From: Hyphomicrobiales bacterium
GTDB lineage: Bacteria > Pseudomonadota > Alphaproteobacteria > Rhizobiales > Aestuariivirgaceae
Direction of reading: 5' to 3'
Length of the DNA stretch: 6,633 nucleotides
Assembly: GCA_027051995.1 (NCBI GenBank)
Contig: JALUFY010000006.1
Location: 1-6,633, forward strand
Part shown: one piece after another, positions 6,201-6,633 of the stretch
How positions within the stretch are numbered: the first letter of the stretch is position 1
Layout of the letters: the number at the start of each line of letters is the position of its first letter
The notes under the pieces: generated by a model
Database searches by the model: none
Seen by the model: only the letters and a program-made list of their open reading frames with translations
What the model was told of the DNA's origin: nothing
Program-made: the position numbers and the translations under genes

Positions 6201-6219
6201 TTTGAATCAAATTTTCAAA
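6201..6219. promoter_or_regulatory. AT-rich inverted repeat downstream of the BKACE gene
   Basis: TTTGAA (6201-6206) and TTCAAA (6214-6219) form an inverted repeat with a 7-base spacer in an AT-rich island within very GC-rich surroundings. It starts 9 bases after the BKACE stop and lies about 40-60 bases before the candidate small RNA, so it may be part of that RNA's promoter or an operator. TTTCAA (6213-6218) with TACCTT (6235-6240), spacer 16, is a weak sigma-70-like pair. Confidence 0.3.
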
Positions 6220-6255
6220 GCGGGCGGAATTTGTTACCTTGCTTTCACAACCATA

Positions 6256-6395
6256 GGGGGACGCTTGATGCAGCCTTCGGAAGAAACGGCGGTTCCGTTT
6301 GTGGGACGTTGGCGGGGCCAGCCGTGAAGGGATGGGAGCCAAATTGGCATCAAGCGCGAAAACGGCGCCGTTTCGGGGGAAGCGGTGCCGTTTTT
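6256..6395 (+). ncRNA. Candidate structured small RNA of about 140 nt
   Basis: CGCTTGATGC (6262-6271) pairs perfectly with GCATCAAGCG (6347-6356), a 10-bp stem closing a 75-base region. Inside are small hairpins: AAACGG (6284-6289) with CCGTTT (6295-6300), TTGGC (6309-6313) with GCCAG (6317-6321), and GCCAA (6338-6342) facing TTGGC (6344-6348), which competes with the main stem. A strong terminator follows 2 bases after the main stem. An AT-rich stretch precedes it. Several GGA or GGGA motifs are present. A 19-residue open frame (ATG 6268, stop 6325-6327, after GGGGG) overlaps the 5' arm and could be a short peptide, but I see no family. No plus-strand gene follows within the window, so a leader or riboswitch role is unlikely. 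I do not recognise a known RNA family, and the 5' end is a guess. Confidence 0.42.
6359..6395 (+). terminator. Strong intrinsic terminator, probably bidirectional
   Basis: AAAACGGCGCCG (6359-6370) pairs with CGGTGCCGTTTT (6383-6394) with one G-U pair. The stem continues inward through TTTC (6371-6374) and GAAG (6379-6382) to a GGGG tetraloop, giving 16 base pairs in all. A T-run at 6391-6395 follows on the plus strand, and the A-run at 6359-6362 gives a U-run on the minus strand. It sits between the plus-strand operon or candidate small RNA and the convergent zinc-finger gene, as expected for a shared terminator. The 5' arm also contains a 14-base perfect palindrome (6360-6373). Confidence 0.85.
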
Positions 6396-6426
6396 ATCTG
6401 TCCAGCCAGTCTTTTGCGCGCCTTTT

Positions 6427-6633
6427 TCAGGCGGCGTCTTCATCGATGAAGCGGGCGTCATCGGGGCGGCATTCATCCTCGGCCAGTTCCGGATTGAACT
6501 TGTAGATGGTGGCGCAATAGGGACATTTGACCGCCCCGGAAGCGGGAATCTCCAGATAGATGTGCGGATGATCAAACGGCGGGGTCTGGCCCACGCAGCC
6601 GAAATGACGTGCGCCGATCTCTATTTCGGCGGC
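6427..6633 (-). CDS. zf-CHCC zinc-finger protein (NDUFS6-like), N-terminus cut by window edge
   Basis: I translated this frame by hand: 68 codons and a TGA stop (complement of 6427-6429). In the visible part, Cys13, His22, Cys37 and Cys40 give the pattern C-x8-H-x14-C-x2-C, with HPHIYLEIP after the His and CPYC as the last pair. This matches the zf-CHCC domain found in small alphaproteobacterial proteins and in the mitochondrial complex I subunit NDUFS6. By homology it may bind zinc and assist or join NADH:quinone oxidoreductase, though bacterial function is mostly inferred. The tail is acidic (DDARFIDEDAA). Family proteins are often 60-80 residues, so probably only a few N-terminal residues lie beyond the window. 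It converges with the dehydrogenase-BKACE operon. Confidence 0.88.
   Translation of the reverse strand, partial: AAEIEIGARHFGCVGQTPPFDHPHIYLEIPASGAVKCPYCATIYKFNPELAEDECRPDDARFIDEDAA

Noticed and set aside
6091..6342. An 83-codon open frame on the minus strand across the BKACE end and the gap
   Set aside because: It overlaps BKACE antisense, has no recognisable domain, and lacks a good ribosome binding site.
6256..6358. SRP RNA, 6S RNA or a riboswitch for the region after BKACE
   Set aside because: The conserved SRP apical-loop bases are absent, the enclosed region is too short for 6S RNA, and no plus-strand gene follows for a riboswitch to control.

Overview
The window is a high-GC chromosomal segment, most likely from an alphaproteobacterium. 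The main clues are the zf-CHCC (NDUFS6-like) zinc-finger protein at the right edge, the alphaproteobacterial style of the CobA sequence, and a bacterial aspartate/glutamate leucyltransferase (Bpt). I see no insertion sequence, phage gene, tRNA, rRNA or CRISPR array. Base composition looks even, apart from short AT-rich stretches between genes.

Left part (1-2553), cobalamin synthesis. A partial uroporphyrinogen-III C-methyltransferase (cobA, minus strand, running off the left edge) is divergent from a two-gene unit, cbiD (C1 methylation and ring-contraction stage) and cobK (precorrin-6A reductase), which overlap by 11 bases. CobA makes precorrin-2 at the branch point from haem, and CbiD and CobK act at two later steps that normally follow each other.

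Middle part (2537-4291), two minus-strand genes. A secreted or periplasmic alpha/beta hydrolase of unknown substrate overlaps the 3' end of cobK tail to tail by 17 bases. Its ribosome binding site lies in one arm of a 13-bp inverted repeat that could hide it. Upstream is bpt, an N-degron leucyltransferase, with a near-consensus sigma-70 promoter at about 4390-4417.

Right part (4471-6192), a plus-strand operon. A beta-hydroxyacid dehydrogenase (3-hydroxyisobutyrate dehydrogenase family) is followed after 6 bases by a beta-keto acid cleavage enzyme (BKACE, DUF849 family). Together they suggest a short catabolic pathway: oxidise a beta-hydroxy acid, then exchange the resulting beta-keto acid with acetyl-CoA to give acetoacetate and a new acyl-CoA. 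The BKACE differs from the lysine-fermentation enzyme Kce at substrate-contacting positions, so its substrate is probably different and unknown.

Right end (6193-6633). A 234-base gap between convergent genes holds an AT-rich stretch, a 10-bp long-range inverted repeat enclosing several small hairpins, and a very strong, probably bidirectional intrinsic terminator. Together these look like a small RNA gene. The zf-CHCC gene follows on the minus strand and is cut by the right edge.
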